Shown one piece after another: positions 55,889-64,000 of a DNA stretch of 64,000 nt (the stretch's first letter is position 1; the number at the start of each line of letters is the position of its first letter). The DNA is from Lutimonas zeaxanthinifaciens (GTDB lineage Bacteria > Bacteroidota > Bacteroidia > Flavobacteriales > Flavobacteriaceae): assembly GCF_030503675.1 (NCBI RefSeq), contig NZ_CP129964.1, positions 1,798,001 through 1,862,000 of the forward strand, in the 5' to 3' direction. Made by a program: the position numbers and the translations under genes. The notes under the pieces are model-generated. The model saw only the letters and a program-made list of their open reading frames with translations, was not told the DNA's origin and searched no databases.

Positions 55889-56926
55889 ATGAGAAAGCCA
55901 AAAGCAATGATTCGAAAAGGAATCCTATTATTAAGTTTGATTTTGTTGAACGCATCTGTAAAAGCTCAGTCACTTTCAGAACTCTATGAAAAAGTGAATC
56001 CGGCTATTGTAGTTATTTTGACCGAACAAAAGGAACTGGTGAGTTCTGGAAAAATGACTCAAACGGTTACCTCGGGTGGGCTTGGATCAGGATTTATGAT
56101 TTCGGACACTCAAATCGTTACAGCTGCCCATGTAGTTCAGGTTGCTGAAAAGGTAAATGTGCAGTTTCTCGATGGTGAAATCATACCGGCAAAAGTGATT
56201 TCCGCTTACGCCACAGCTGATGTCGCCTTACTTGAATTAATCTGGCCTCGTAAAAACGCAGTAACCTTAAAACTTGCTGATTCTGATGCCGTAAAGGTTG
56301 GTGAAAGCGTATTTGTGGTAGGAGCTCCATATGGACTTGGGCATTCACTTTCATCGGGCTATGTTAGTGGTATCATCAGAGATAAAGAAGATAAAAACCC
56401 TTTTACAAATTCTGAATACATACAAACCGATGCTGCCATCAATACTGGAAACTCAGGCGGTCCCATGATGAACATGAAGGGTGAAGTGATTGGAGTTGTG
56501 AGTAATATATTAACACAATCAGGAGGATTTCAGGGAATCGGATTTGCCTCTTCCTCAAATATTACAAAAGAACTTCTCTTTGAAAAGAAAATTATCTGGA
56601 ACGGAACGGATCTTATTCCTCTCACCGGTAAGGTTGCTCAAATTTTTAATCTGCCTCAGGAAAGTGGATTGCTGGTTCAAAGAGTAGTCAAATTGTCGCC
56701 TTTTGGAGTTTTAGGAATCGAAGATGGTGACGTGGAAATGACATTGAACGGGGAAAAATTGATTGTAGGCGGAGATATCATTCTTTCCATTAATGGAGTT
56801 AAGTTCGAAAGCACAGATGAATCTCTGGTGAACATTGCCAAAGTAATGGAACGCAAATCGGAAAATGCTCCTTTGGAGATTGTAGTTTTCAGAGCCGGTA
56901 AAAAGGTTACTCTGGGAAGAAAATAA
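55889..56926 (+). CDS. HtrA/DegP-like trypsin-type serine protease
   Basis: 345 residues with a signal peptide (to about 27, ending VKAQ). The trypsin-like domain has the full triad: His81 in VTAAHVV, Asp111 in ATADVAL, Ser189 in NTGNSGGP. A C-terminal PDZ-like region follows (about 215-340: SGLLVQRV, GGDIILSINGVKF). The protein would be a periplasmic quality-control protease of the S1C group. It is single-gene by spacing. Confidence 0.9.
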   Translation: MRKPKAMIRKGILLLSLILLNASVKAQSLSELYEKVNPAIVVILTEQKELVSSGKMTQTVTSGGLGSGFMISDTQIVTAAHVVQVAEKVNVQFLDGEIIPAKVISAYATADVALLELIWPRKNAVTLKLADSDAVKVGESVFVVGAPYGLGHSLSSGYVSGIIRDKEDKNPFTNSEYIQTDAAINTGNSGGPMMNMKGEVIGVVSNILTQSGGFQGIGFASSSNITKELLFEKKIIWNGTDLIPLTGKVAQIFNLPQESGLLVQRVVKLSPFGVLGIEDGDVEMTLNGEKLIVGGDIILSINGVKFESTDESLVNIAKVMERKSENAPLEIVVFRAGKKVTLGRK

Positions 56927-56936
56927 AAATTCTAAG

Positions 56937-57422
56937 TTATTCCTGACAACCCGCTTTTTTTCTAGTGTCCATAAGGTGGACAATTTTCCAACCTTTGCCT
57001 CCTCTGTTGACAAGATGAAAGGCATCAACGCCACAATGACTGAATTCCGTGCCCACGTAAAAAGCATAATCGGTCCATACCTGCGCGATACCCCCGTCAA
57101 TCATAATTTGCGTATTCCAGATCTTTTCATCCCAGACCTTTTCATGTGGAGTTCCAATTGCTGTCAGAAACTTAGACAAATCACCCTTAGATATTATTTT
57201 TTCTCCCTCCTTATTAGTGTAAGAGGTCAGCATATTGACTTCTTTATCAAAAACTGAAGCAACTTTAGTACTATCTCCTTCCCTCATACCGTCAAAAAGC
57301 TTTACAATAACATCGAGGACTTCTTTCTTATCCGCTTCAGTACCACTATTTGATTGAGCTTTCAAATTAGAGATGGTGAATAATATAAGTAACAGTAGCG
57401 TTGGAATTTTAGAATACTTCAT
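56937..57422 (-). CDS. Secreted SnoaL/NTF2-like (DUF4440-type) protein
   Basis: 161 residues with a signal peptide (to about 22, ending LKAQ). The mature domain has the NTF2-like cone: LDVIVKLFDGMREGDSTKVASVF, IDGGIAQVWTDYAFYVG and GWKIVHLMDTRKK. Family members bind or convert small molecules, or act in polyketide-like chemistry, but periplasmic copies are uncharacterised. It converges with the HtrA-like gene (gap 10). Confidence 0.8.
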   Translation of the reverse strand: MKYSKIPTLLLLILFTISNLKAQSNSGTEADKKEVLDVIVKLFDGMREGDSTKVASVFDKEVNMLTSYTNKEGEKIISKGDLSKFLTAIGTPHEKVWDEKIWNTQIMIDGGIAQVWTDYAFYVGTEFSHCGVDAFHLVNRGGKGWKIVHLMDTRKKAGCQE

Positions 57423-57599
57423 TTTTGATTTATTTTTAGGTAGTAAAAGTCAAATTTAAAAAAATAAACTCAATGCCACTCTCAGCTATTGAAATTCGGA
57501 CAAAACGGGATTACTTCTTATTCCACAGGGATTACGGGCAAGGTGATTATTTCTTATCGATTTAATTGTATTTTTATGACTATTCTAAATTATCTAACT

Positions 57600-59195
57600 A
57601 TGATCCACCTCCGTTTCCTGCTCACTGCTGCCTTATTCATATGCTTTGGGGAATTACTTTCCCAGAAAAATAAAGTTATTCACACAGGCCCTCACAGTCA
57701 ACTAATAATCAGAGGGGTAACCCTGATAAATGGAAATGGAGCTCCCCCGATAAGTCCAGTTGATATTGTGGTAGAAGGAAATATCATCAAAGAAGTCAGG
57801 GTAGTTGGCTATCCTGGAGTAGAAATAAAACAAAGTAACAGGCCCAATCTAAAAGAAGGTGGAAAAGAACTAAACGCTGAAGGAATGTATTTGCTTCCAG
57901 GATTTATAGATATGCATGGCCATATTGGTGGTAAGGCCCAGGGTGCGGATCCTGAATACGTTTTTAAATTGTGGATGGCCCACGGAATAACCACTATTAG
58001 AGAACCGAGTGGCAGAGGGATAGATTTCACCCTTAAACTCAAAGAGCAAAGTGCTAAAAATGAAATCATAGCACCGAGGATCGTATCGTATACTGGATTT
58101 GGCCATAAGAGTAAAACGTTCAATCCTTTGAACGATAAACCTTTAAATACTCCTGAACTGGCACGTGAATGGGTAAGGGCCAATGCCAAAAGAGGAGCAG
58201 ATGGTATAAAGTTCTTTGGAGCCGACCCAAAAATTATGGAAGCGGCTCTCGATGAAAATAAAAAATTGGGGCTTGGATCTGCCTGCCATCACGCCCAGAT
58301 GAGTGTCGCAAGATGGAATGTACTTCATTCTGCAAGAGCTGGCCTTACCACCATGGAGCATTGGTACGGCTTACCTGAAGCATTGTTTGAAGACAGAACC
58401 GTTCAAAATTATCCATTGGATTATAATTACAACAATGAACAGCATCGTTTTGAAGAAGCTGGCAAACTATGGGAACAGGCAGCAGAACCTTATTCCCACC
58501 ACTGGAATGCAGTGATGAACGAATTACTGGAACTTGATTTTACGTTAGATCCGACATTTAATATTTATGAAGCAAGCAGAGACCTGCATCGGGCAAGAAG
58601 AGCTGAATGGCACGAAACCTATACCCTACCCAAGTTATGGGAATTTTATCAGCCAAGTAAAATTTCTCATGGTTCCTACTGGCATTATTGGGGAACAGAG
58701 CAGGAAATTCAATGGAAAAAGAATTATCAACTTTGGATGACCTTTGTTAATGAGTACAAGAACCGAGGCGGACGCGTAACAACAGGTTCCGATTCCGGTT
58801 TTATTTTTCAACTCTATGGGTTCGCCTATATCAGGGAGTTGGAACTCTTGAGAGAGGCAGGTTTTCATCCGCTTGAAATCATTCGTTCGGCTACTTTGAA
58901 CGGAGCTGAAGCCTTAAGCCTCGACCATAAATTGGGAACAGTTGAAACAGGCAAGCTGGCCGATTTTGTGATTTTAGAGGAAAACCCATTAGAGAACTTA
59001 AAGGTTTTATATGGTACCGGAGCGATTAAACTTACAAAAGAAAATAAGGTTGTCCGTGTTGGAGGTGTAAAATATACGGTTAAGGATGGAATAGTCTATG
59101 ATGCCAAGGCTTTATTAAAGGATGTTGAAAAAATGGTTGAAAAAGCGAAATCAGATACATCTTATGAGATAATTCAACCCGGAATTAAACGTTAA
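57600..59195 (+). CDS. Secreted amidohydrolase (imidazolonepropionase/dihydroorotase-like fold)
   Basis: 531 residues from the ATG at 57600, which gives a signal peptide (MIHLRFLLTAALFICFGELLSQ); further ATGs at 57576 and upstream would hide it. The amidohydrolase barrel carries the first metal motif DMHGHIGG (H-x-H). Further ligands are in CHHAQMSVAR, TMEHWYG and TTGSDSGF, and LADFVILEENPLENL closes the composite sandwich. The substrate could be a dipeptide-like or cyclic amide in the periplasm. Confidence 0.87.
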   Translation: MIHLRFLLTAALFICFGELLSQKNKVIHTGPHSQLIIRGVTLINGNGAPPISPVDIVVEGNIIKEVRVVGYPGVEIKQSNRPNLKEGGKELNAEGMYLLPGFIDMHGHIGGKAQGADPEYVFKLWMAHGITTIREPSGRGIDFTLKLKEQSAKNEIIAPRIVSYTGFGHKSKTFNPLNDKPLNTPELAREWVRANAKRGADGIKFFGADPKIMEAALDENKKLGLGSACHHAQMSVARWNVLHSARAGLTTMEHWYGLPEALFEDRTVQNYPLDYNYNNEQHRFEEAGKLWEQAAEPYSHHWNAVMNELLELDFTLDPTFNIYEASRDLHRARRAEWHETYTLPKLWEFYQPSKISHGSYWHYWGTEQEIQWKKNYQLWMTFVNEYKNRGGRVTTGSDSGFIFQLYGFAYIRELELLREAGFHPLEIIRSATLNGAEALSLDHKLGTVETGKLADFVILEENPLENLKVLYGTGAIKLTKENKVVRVGGVKYTVKDGIVYDAKALLKDVEKMVEKAKSDTSYEIIQPGIKR

Positions 59196-59269
59196 TTTTT
59201 ATTTCAAAATATTTTTTCACCTCCTCTACCCTTTGATATTCAAGGGTTTTGTGTTAAATATTTGTTAAT

Positions 59270-59294
59270 ATAGTACTTGGTTTTACATAGTACT
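59270..59294 (+). repeat. Direct repeat ATAGTACT upstream of the micro-ORF pair
   Basis: ATAGTACT occurs at 59270-59277 and 59287-59294, a period of 17 bases. The inner AGTACT is itself palindromic. The second copy abuts the TGTAAC element. It could be a regulator site for the micro-ORF operon, or chance in A/T-rich DNA. Confidence 0.4.
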
Positions 59295-59323
59295 GTAACA
59301 AATTGATCAAATGGTGCGTCTAT
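59294..59323 (+). promoter_or_regulatory. ECF-sigma-type promoter candidate for the micro-ORF pair
   Basis: TGTAAC (59294-59299), 17 bases, then CGTC (59317-59320) followed by TAT. AAC at -35 and CGTC at -10 are the general pattern of extracytoplasmic-function sigma factor promoters. The predicted start leaves a leader of about 25 bases before the ATG at 59354. The assignment is by motif only; no ECF sigma gene is in the window. Confidence 0.45.
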
Positions 59324-59353
59324 ATAGTAGAAACCAATTTAAAATAACACATT

Positions 59354-59470
59354 ATGAAAAATTTATTAAGCACTCCGACAGAATCCGAATCAAGAAAATA
59401 TCTTACATTTTCTAATTTCAGAAACACAAAAAGAATCAAATGGTCAGAATACAGACATTTCGGTCATTAA
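59354..59470 (+). CDS. 38-residue RW-motif micro-protein (tandem copy 1)
   Basis: A 38-codon ORF starting MKNLLSTP and ending K-R-I-K-W-S-E-Y-R-H-F-G-H, with Trp30. It shares with the next ORF and the one at 36305 the blocks [FY]-S-x-[FY]-[KR]-x-[TS], K-R-[IV]-[KR]-W-S and R-x-[YF]-G. Net charge is strongly positive; there is no signal peptide, double-glycine leader or Cys. The ATG follows AATAACACATT. The gap to the next ORF is 37 bases, and the pair is closed by a terminator at 59644. Function unknown. Confidence 0.8.
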   Translation: MKNLLSTPTESESRKYLTFSNFRNTKRIKWSEYRHFGH

Positions 59471-59507
59471 TTAAAAAAATTAAGTCTAATACATCAAACA
59501 AAATATC

Positions 59508-59621
59508 ATGAATACAAGTATTAACCTTTCAAGCACACAGGCCAGGGAACAATTGTACTTTAGTGATTATAAGTATACAAAAAGAGTCAAATGGTCAGAA
59601 CACAGACGTTATGGATTATAA
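59508..59621 (+). CDS. 37-residue RW-motif micro-protein (tandem copy 2)
   Basis: A 37-codon ORF starting MNTSINLS and ending K-R-V-K-W-S-E-H-R-R-Y-G-L, with Trp29. It matches the minus-strand ORF at 36305 in length, Trp position and the final Y-G-L-stop, and the upstream neighbour in K-R-x-K-W-S-E. Codon changes at conserved residues are synonymous (GTC/ATC aside, which is conservative). The start follows AACAAAATATC. It is the second gene of a two-gene transcript. Confidence 0.8.
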   Translation: MNTSINLSSTQAREQLYFSDYKYTKRVKWSEHRRYGL

Positions 59622-59643
59622 TATAGAGAACCCACCTTAGTTA

Positions 59644-59676
59644 AACCTATTCAGTTTCTTGAGTAGGTTTTTTTTT
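59644..59676 (+). terminator. Intrinsic terminator of the micro-ORF pair
   Basis: A 10-bp stem, AACCTATTCA (59644-59653) with TGAGTAGGTT (59660-59669, one G-U), a 6-base loop, then a run of T to 59676. It closes the two-gene micro-ORF transcript. Confidence 0.85.
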
Positions 59677-59764
59677 GGTTTCTAATCTCCCCTTTTTATC
59701 ACTATACTTCTCATTTTAAAATTATTATCTATCTTGTATCTTGATTAACCTTAAATCTTAAATC

Positions 59765-60199
59765 ATGTCTGAAACAAAAAATAAGAATCCAAAAGGGTTC
59801 TGGATTATCGGAATTGTTGCATTATTATGGAATTTAATGGGTGTGGCTGAATACCTCCAACTAGCGTATATGAAAGAAGAAACTCTCGCTGCCATGCCCG
59901 TAGAACAACAGGCACTTTATGAAAATGTTCCTGCCTGGGTAACCGGAGCATTTGCATTGGCCGTATTTGGAGGTCTTCTGGGCTGTATACTATTACTAAT
60001 GAAAAAGAAACTCGCCACGGTAGTATTTATAATTTCTTTGATTAGTGTTCTAGCGCAGATGAGTTACAGTATATTTATGACAAATGCAATGGAAGTTATG
60101 GGGGCAATGGCAATATTCATGCCCATTCTTGTTATCGTTATTAGTATTTTTCTGGTTTGGTATTCAAGAAAAATGGAATCCGAAGGCGTTTTAACCTAA
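59765..60199 (+). CDS. Small four-TM membrane protein
   Basis: 144 residues with four hydrophobic segments (about 12-32, 58-80, 86-106, 112-134) and a short polar N-terminus (MSETKNKNPKG). The loop after TM1 has EYLQLAYMKEETLAAMPVEQQALYENVPAW. No enzyme or transporter motif is visible and I do not recognise the family with certainty. It is the next gene after the micro-ORF terminator, so it is separately transcribed. A terminator follows. Confidence 0.75.
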   Translation: MSETKNKNPKGFWIIGIVALLWNLMGVAEYLQLAYMKEETLAAMPVEQQALYENVPAWVTGAFALAVFGGLLGCILLLMKKKLATVVFIISLISVLAQMSYSIFMTNAMEVMGAMAIFMPILVIVISIFLVWYSRKMESEGVLT

Positions 60200-60223
60200 A
60201 AGAATAGATCAAAACAATTAGCA

Positions 60224-60254
60224 AAAGCTCTTTTTATTAGAAAGGGCTTTTTTT
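60224..60254 (+). terminator. Intrinsic terminator after the four-TM gene
   Basis: AAAGCTCTTT (60224-60233) pairs with AAAGGGCTTT (60241-60250) with one G-U, around a 7-base loop, followed by further T residues. Confidence 0.8.
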
Positions 60255-60349
60255 ATTTACTTTACGGAAATAATTGTTTATTAAATTATGATTGTAAGTT
60301 GACTAAATTCACTTTCGATTTTATATTTTGCAAATCTTAATTGACTGGA

Positions 60350-62644
60350 ATGAAAGTTTGCATAGCGGAAAAACCTAGTGTAGCCAGAGAAATTGCCAAA
60401 GTACTGGGGGCCAACACAAAACATGACGGCTATTATGAAGGAAATGGCTATGCAGTAACCTATACATTTGGTCATTTGTGCACTTTGTTCGAGCCAAATG
60501 ATTACAAACCTTACTGGAAAAGATGGGATCTGAACAATTTACCCATGCTTCCTAAAAAATTTAAGATAAAAGTTAATAGCGATCCCGGAATCCAAAAGCA
60601 GTTTTCCATAATCAAAAGCCTATTTGACAAGGCTGAGGTCGTTATAAATTGCGGGGATGCGGGCCAGGAAGGTGAACTGATTCAGCGCTGGGTCATGATG
60701 GAATCAGCATATTCAGGGAAATCACAAAGGCTTTGGATATCTTCGTTGACCGAGGAGGCCATAAGCGAAGGTTTTAATAATCTGAAAGCAGGGGAAGAAT
60801 ATGACAATTTATTCTTTGCCGGTTATTCCAGAGCAATCGGGGACTGGCTGCTTGGCATGAATGCAACAAGGCTTTTCACTTTAAAATATGGTAAGAACAG
60901 TCAGGTTCTTTCTATTGGTCGTGTTCAGACTCCAACGCTTGCCATGGTGGTTAAACGATTTTCCGACATTAAGAATTTTAAGCCCATTCCCTATTGGGAG
61001 TTAAACACCACATTCAGGGATACCGTTTTCAGATATGAGGATGGCAGGTTTCACTCAAAAGAAGAAGGCCAGATCATTGCCGATAAAATTTCCCAGAAAG
61101 AAATTGAAATTATTGATGTTGAAAAGAAAAAAGGAAAGGAATATGCCCCAAAACTTTTCGATCTTACAGGCCTTCAGGTGTATTGCAATACGAAATTCGG
61201 AATGACTGCTGAACAGACTTTAAGTACAGCACAAAAATTATACGAGTCAAAAGTAATCACCTACCCCAGAGTGGATACCACATTTTTATCAAACGACATC
61301 TATCCGAAAGTACCGGGGATTTTAAAAAAATTAATGAATTACAAGGTCCTTTGTGAACCTCTGTTACAGAAAAAAATAAAAAAATCTTCCAAAGTATTCA
61401 ATGATAAGAAAGTAACCGATCACCATGCCATCATCCCAACAGGTATGGAAATTTACCTTTCTGGCGATCAGCAAAAAGTTTATGATGCTATAACAAGAAG
61501 GTTTATAGCAGTATTTTATCCGGATTGTGAAGTTGCTCATACGCATGTAAAAGCTGATATTCAAGGCTATATTTTTAAGACAAGTGGAAAAGTAATTGTT
61601 GTTCCCGGATGGAAAGAGGTATTTAACAAAACGGATCAAACCGGAGATCCAGAGGCAGCTACCCTACCTCTTTTTGTAAAAGGAGAAAAAGGGAGCCATA
61701 AACTCTCTTTTATTGAAAAAGAGACTAAACCACCAAATCAATTTACGGAGGCTTCTTTACTCAGGTCAATGGAAACCGCGGGCAAAGATATCGAGGATGA
61801 AGAAATGAGAGATCTTATGAAAGAAAATGGTATTGGAAGGCCCTCTACAAGGGCCAGTATCATTGAGACGCTTTTTAGAAGAAAATATATTGTTCGGAAT
61901 AAGAAACAGATTCTTCCCACAAAAATGGGAATGGATCTCATTGCAACCATTCAAAATGAACTCCTCAAATCAGCGGAACTCACAGGAAGCTGGGAAAGAA
62001 AATTAAAAGAAATTGAACGAGGGGAATATCCTGCGGGATCCTTTATAAGACAGATGAAATCCATGGTAGATCAGTTGGTATATGAAGTGAGATCGGATGT
62101 ATCACCCCGATCGATTTCTATGGAAGTGGATCTGCCTGACTATAAAAATAGTTCAAAGAAGCCTAAGGCCTCGACGATTTTAGGAGCAATTTGCCCAAAA
62201 TGTGAAAAAGGAGTTATGGTCAAAGGAACGAAAGCCTATGGCTGCAGCAATTTCAAAAGTGGATGTGACTTTATTCTTCCGTTTCGCTTTAAAAAGAAGA
62301 AAATATCAGAAAAACAATACCTGAGATTACTTGATAAAAATGAAACCGTTCATTTGAAGGGTTTTCAGGAATCTGAGCGAAAGATCAATGGAAAGATCGT
62401 ATTAAACGATGATTTTCAACTAGAACTCCTTGAAAAGAATGGGAATCTGTCCAAAGAAGAAACCAATATAAGAAGTTGTCCCAAATGCGCTCAGGGAAAG
62501 ATAGTTCGAGGTAAATCGGCTTACGGTTGCAGTAATTATAACAAGGGATGTGATTTTGTATTCCCTTTTGAAAAACTGCGAAAACTGGCCAAGGGTCAAA
62601 AATTGAATGAAGAAACAGCCCTCAAAATCATGTCTGAAACTTAG
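60350..62644 (+). CDS. topB: DNA topoisomerase III (type IA)
   Basis: 764 residues from the ATG at 60350; a TTG at 60341 also opens the frame. The Toprim domain has CIAEKPSVAREIA and CGDAGQEGELIQRW (acidic D-x-G-x-E). The active-site Tyr305 is in VITYPRVDT, then the family block ENGIGRPSTRASIIETL. Two C-terminal zinc ribbons each carry C-P-K-C, then YGCSN and GCDF (about 620-650 and 708-740). The enzyme passes and decatenates single strands in recombination and replication. No recQ lies next to it. Confidence 0.93.
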   Translation: MKVCIAEKPSVAREIAKVLGANTKHDGYYEGNGYAVTYTFGHLCTLFEPNDYKPYWKRWDLNNLPMLPKKFKIKVNSDPGIQKQFSIIKSLFDKAEVVINCGDAGQEGELIQRWVMMESAYSGKSQRLWISSLTEEAISEGFNNLKAGEEYDNLFFAGYSRAIGDWLLGMNATRLFTLKYGKNSQVLSIGRVQTPTLAMVVKRFSDIKNFKPIPYWELNTTFRDTVFRYEDGRFHSKEEGQIIADKISQKEIEIIDVEKKKGKEYAPKLFDLTGLQVYCNTKFGMTAEQTLSTAQKLYESKVITYPRVDTTFLSNDIYPKVPGILKKLMNYKVLCEPLLQKKIKKSSKVFNDKKVTDHHAIIPTGMEIYLSGDQQKVYDAITRRFIAVFYPDCEVAHTHVKADIQGYIFKTSGKVIVVPGWKEVFNKTDQTGDPEAATLPLFVKGEKGSHKLSFIEKETKPPNQFTEASLLRSMETAGKDIEDEEMRDLMKENGIGRPSTRASIIETLFRRKYIVRNKKQILPTKMGMDLIATIQNELLKSAELTGSWERKLKEIERGEYPAGSFIRQMKSMVDQLVYEVRSDVSPRSISMEVDLPDYKNSSKKPKASTILGAICPKCEKGVMVKGTKAYGCSNFKSGCDFILPFRFKKKKISEKQYLRLLDKNETVHLKGFQESERKINGKIVLNDDFQLELLEKNGNLSKEETNIRSCPKCAQGKIVRGKSAYGCSNYNKGCDFVFPFEKLRKLAKGQKLNEETALKIMSET

Positions 62645-62667
62645 ATTCAGACCTATTGATCTTTGTT

Positions 62668-63342
62668 TTAATCAATTGTGGAAACACCGTTGAGGTCGGT
62701 TGTCAATACCTCGCTCATATAATCAAAATAGGGCCTCAAAGCTTTGAAAGTTAGTACAACTTCATCCTTAAATTCAGGAGATAGAACTTCCTGATCTGAA
62801 AATTTTCTGACTGCTATAAAAGCCTTCTTTCTTATTAAATCGATTGCGGGATCATCCTTTTGAAAACCTTTGGGTGCTGTTTTTAATTCATCTCCCTCAA
62901 GTTTGCCGTTAAAATATTTTTTAAAATCGGGGGCAGCCAGTATCTCTCTAATCTCTGTATCGCTGATCTCAAACTCTTTCCGAATTCTGTACAGGTCCTC
63001 TTTGTCAGGGCCCCAAAACCCACCTGCCAAAAAGGATTCACCCGGGCTGATTCTCAAATAATACCCCCCTCTAAGACTCTTGCCACTCCGGCTCAAAGAA
63101 CCGGCAAAATGAGATTTATAGGGAGTTTTATCCTTTGAAAATCGAACATCTCTGTAAATACGGTAAAACTTCATTTTTTCAATTTCATCGTCCTCGGAAA
63201 GGCCTTCCTTGATCTCCCGGTAGAATTCTTCCATCGCTGACTTCAGCTCATCAAAATAAGGTTTGTGTTCTTTAAACCAGTCGCGGTTATTGTTTTTCCT
63301 TAATTTTTTTAAGAACTGAATTACTTCTTTGTCTACTTTCAT
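62668..63342 (-). CDS. DUF2461 family protein
   Basis: 224 residues. Family blocks: FLKKLRKNNNRDWFKEHKPYFDELK, KMKFYRIYRDVRFSKDKTPYKSHFAGSL and GGYYLRISPGESFLAGGFWGPDKEDLYRIR. These match the TIGR02453/DUF2461 family, widely present in bacteria and fungi, without established activity. It converges on topB (gap 23). Confidence 0.9.
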   Translation of the reverse strand: MKVDKEVIQFLKKLRKNNNRDWFKEHKPYFDELKSAMEEFYREIKEGLSEDDEIEKMKFYRIYRDVRFSKDKTPYKSHFAGSLSRSGKSLRGGYYLRISPGESFLAGGFWGPDKEDLYRIRKEFEISDTEIREILAAPDFKKYFNGKLEGDELKTAPKGFQKDDPAIDLIRKKAFIAVRKFSDQEVLSPEFKDEVVLTFKALRPYFDYMSEVLTTDLNGVSTID

Positions 63343-63382
63343 GATCGATCCCTGTTTTTTATTTCTTTTCTAATTGTCGTAA

Positions 63383-64000
63383 TTATTGAGCAGCCTTACT
63401 TCCTCTGACGTTTTTGTAGCTGCTAAATACAGCAATGAGCAACAAGAGGCCTGTAACTGCATAAACAAATTTAGGTATTGGAACAGGATCTCCTGTGGCG
63501 TATGAATGAAGACCGGTTAAATAATAGTTTACACCAAATGAAGTCATGATAATGGAGAAAAATGCAAAGGTACTGGCAATATTGATGGCCAGATCATTAT
63601 TTAGTCTGGGTATTAACCGCATATGCAGCACGATAGCGTAAATTATAATACTGATCAAAGCCCATGTCTCTTTAGGATCCCAGGCCCAGTATCTACCCCA
63701 GGATTCGTTTGCCCAGATTCCTCCAAGAAATGTTCCGATGCTCAGAATAAACAACCCAAGAGTCATTGACATTTCATTGATATAAGACAGCTCTTTAATT
63801 TTTCCATTGAGCAAATGTTCATTTTTATCCGTTTTAAAAATGATCATCAACTGTGCCATGACACCTAATAAAGCTGACAATGCCAGAGGTGCGTAACTAC
63901 TTATAATGGTGGCTACATGTATCTTAAGCCAGTATGATTTTAAGACCGGCATCAGGTTGGTTATCTCAGGGCTCAGCCAATCGAGATAGCTCACAAACAA
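63383..64000 (-). CDS. CcsA-type cytochrome c biogenesis protein, C-terminal part
   Basis: 205 residues; the frame continues past the window edge, so the N-terminus is missing. Membrane segments and WGRYWAWDPKETWALI (the haem-handling WWD-like domain of CcsA/CcmF) identify it, with a conserved His before (KIHVATIISSYAP) and after (NYYLTGLHSYATG). It works in attaching haem to periplasmic c-type cytochromes such as the SorB-like protein here. In Bacteroidota it is often fused to ResB; that part would lie outside. Confidence 0.92.
   Translation of the reverse strand: MFVSYLDWLSPEITNLMPVLKSYWLKIHVATIISSYAPLALSALLGVMAQLMIIFKTDKNEHLLNGKIKELSYINEMSMTLGLFILSIGTFLGGIWANESWGRYWAWDPKETWALISIIIYAIVLHMRLIPRLNNDLAINIASTFAFFSIIMTSFGVNYYLTGLHSYATGDPVPIPKFVYAVTGLLLLIAVFSSYKNVRGSKAAQ

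Noticed and set aside
1-64000. CRISPR arrays, tRNA genes, insertion sequences, phage genes
   Set aside because: No regularly spaced repeats, no tRNA cloverleaf T-loop signatures, no transposase or integrase motifs were found on reading both strands.

Overview
The window is AT-rich chromosomal DNA from a member of the Bacteroidota, most likely a marine Flavobacteriaceae. Evidence read directly: a secreted enzyme with a type IX secretion (T9SS) type A sorting tail, a C-type-lectin adhesin with a type B (CHU_C-like) tail next to a PorP/SprF gene, DUF6090, DUF5916 and CPXCG proteins, starts preceded by A/T-rich rather than Shine-Dalgarno sequence, and a TAnnTTTG promoter. No tRNA, rRNA, CRISPR array, insertion sequence or phage gene was seen.

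Layout. 1-4000: sugar uptake and use (GPH-type transporter, GH94-like phosphorylase, secreted DUF1080 protein). 4050-9550: DNA repair pair (SRAP protein and a DEDDh exonuclease/GIY-YIG fusion), CPXCG protein, Bcr/CflA-type pump, secreted alpha/beta hydrolase, ABA4-like membrane protein. 9680-16300: an ABC ATPase and a giant permease/M1-aminopeptidase fusion, headed by a 28-codon ORF and divergent from a LytS/LytTR-type two-component system. 16349-20074: secreted GH81 beta-1,3-glucanase. 20200-33160: DUF1853, MDR oxidoreductase, two SLC12-like permeases, DUF5916 barrel, Na+/H+ antiporter, sugar epimerase, DUF6090, deoxyribonucleotidase, pseudouridine synthase. 33168-37066: esterase-TPR, sulfite-dehydrogenase-like SorA/SorB pair, Hsp20. 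37241-40922: overlapping vWA, MoxR-type AAA and metallo-beta-lactamase operon. 41098-45749: carboxypeptidase-regulatory-like protein and an ATP-grasp / N-formylglutamate amidohydrolase / QEGLA metallopeptidase cassette. 45898-52691: DUF1295, aldo/keto reductase, a VKAI-repeat protein, PorP/SprF with lectin adhesin. 52802-55435: SDR, CIA30, SRPBCC, glutathione peroxidase and a 73-residue protein. 55889-64000: HtrA-like protease, SnoaL-like protein, amidohydrolase, micro-ORFs, a four-TM protein, topoisomerase III, DUF2461 and the end of a CcsA-type protein.

The most unusual signal is a family of very short, strongly basic ORFs (28-38 codons) sharing a C-terminal motif [IV]-[KR]-W-[SN]-x-x-R-x-[FY]. 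Copies lie at 59354-59470 and 59508-59621 (tandem, +), 36305-36418 (-) and, more divergent, 14171-14257 (-). The first three also share K-R before the motif and G after it, and differ at synonymous codon positions, which suggests selection on the peptide. Two loci are small self-contained transcription units ending in intrinsic terminators. The fourth sits behind a good flavobacterial promoter as the first ORF of the ABC/aminopeptidase operon, facing the two-component system. I know of no description of this family. A peptide signal, a leader peptide or a small regulatory protein are all open possibilities.
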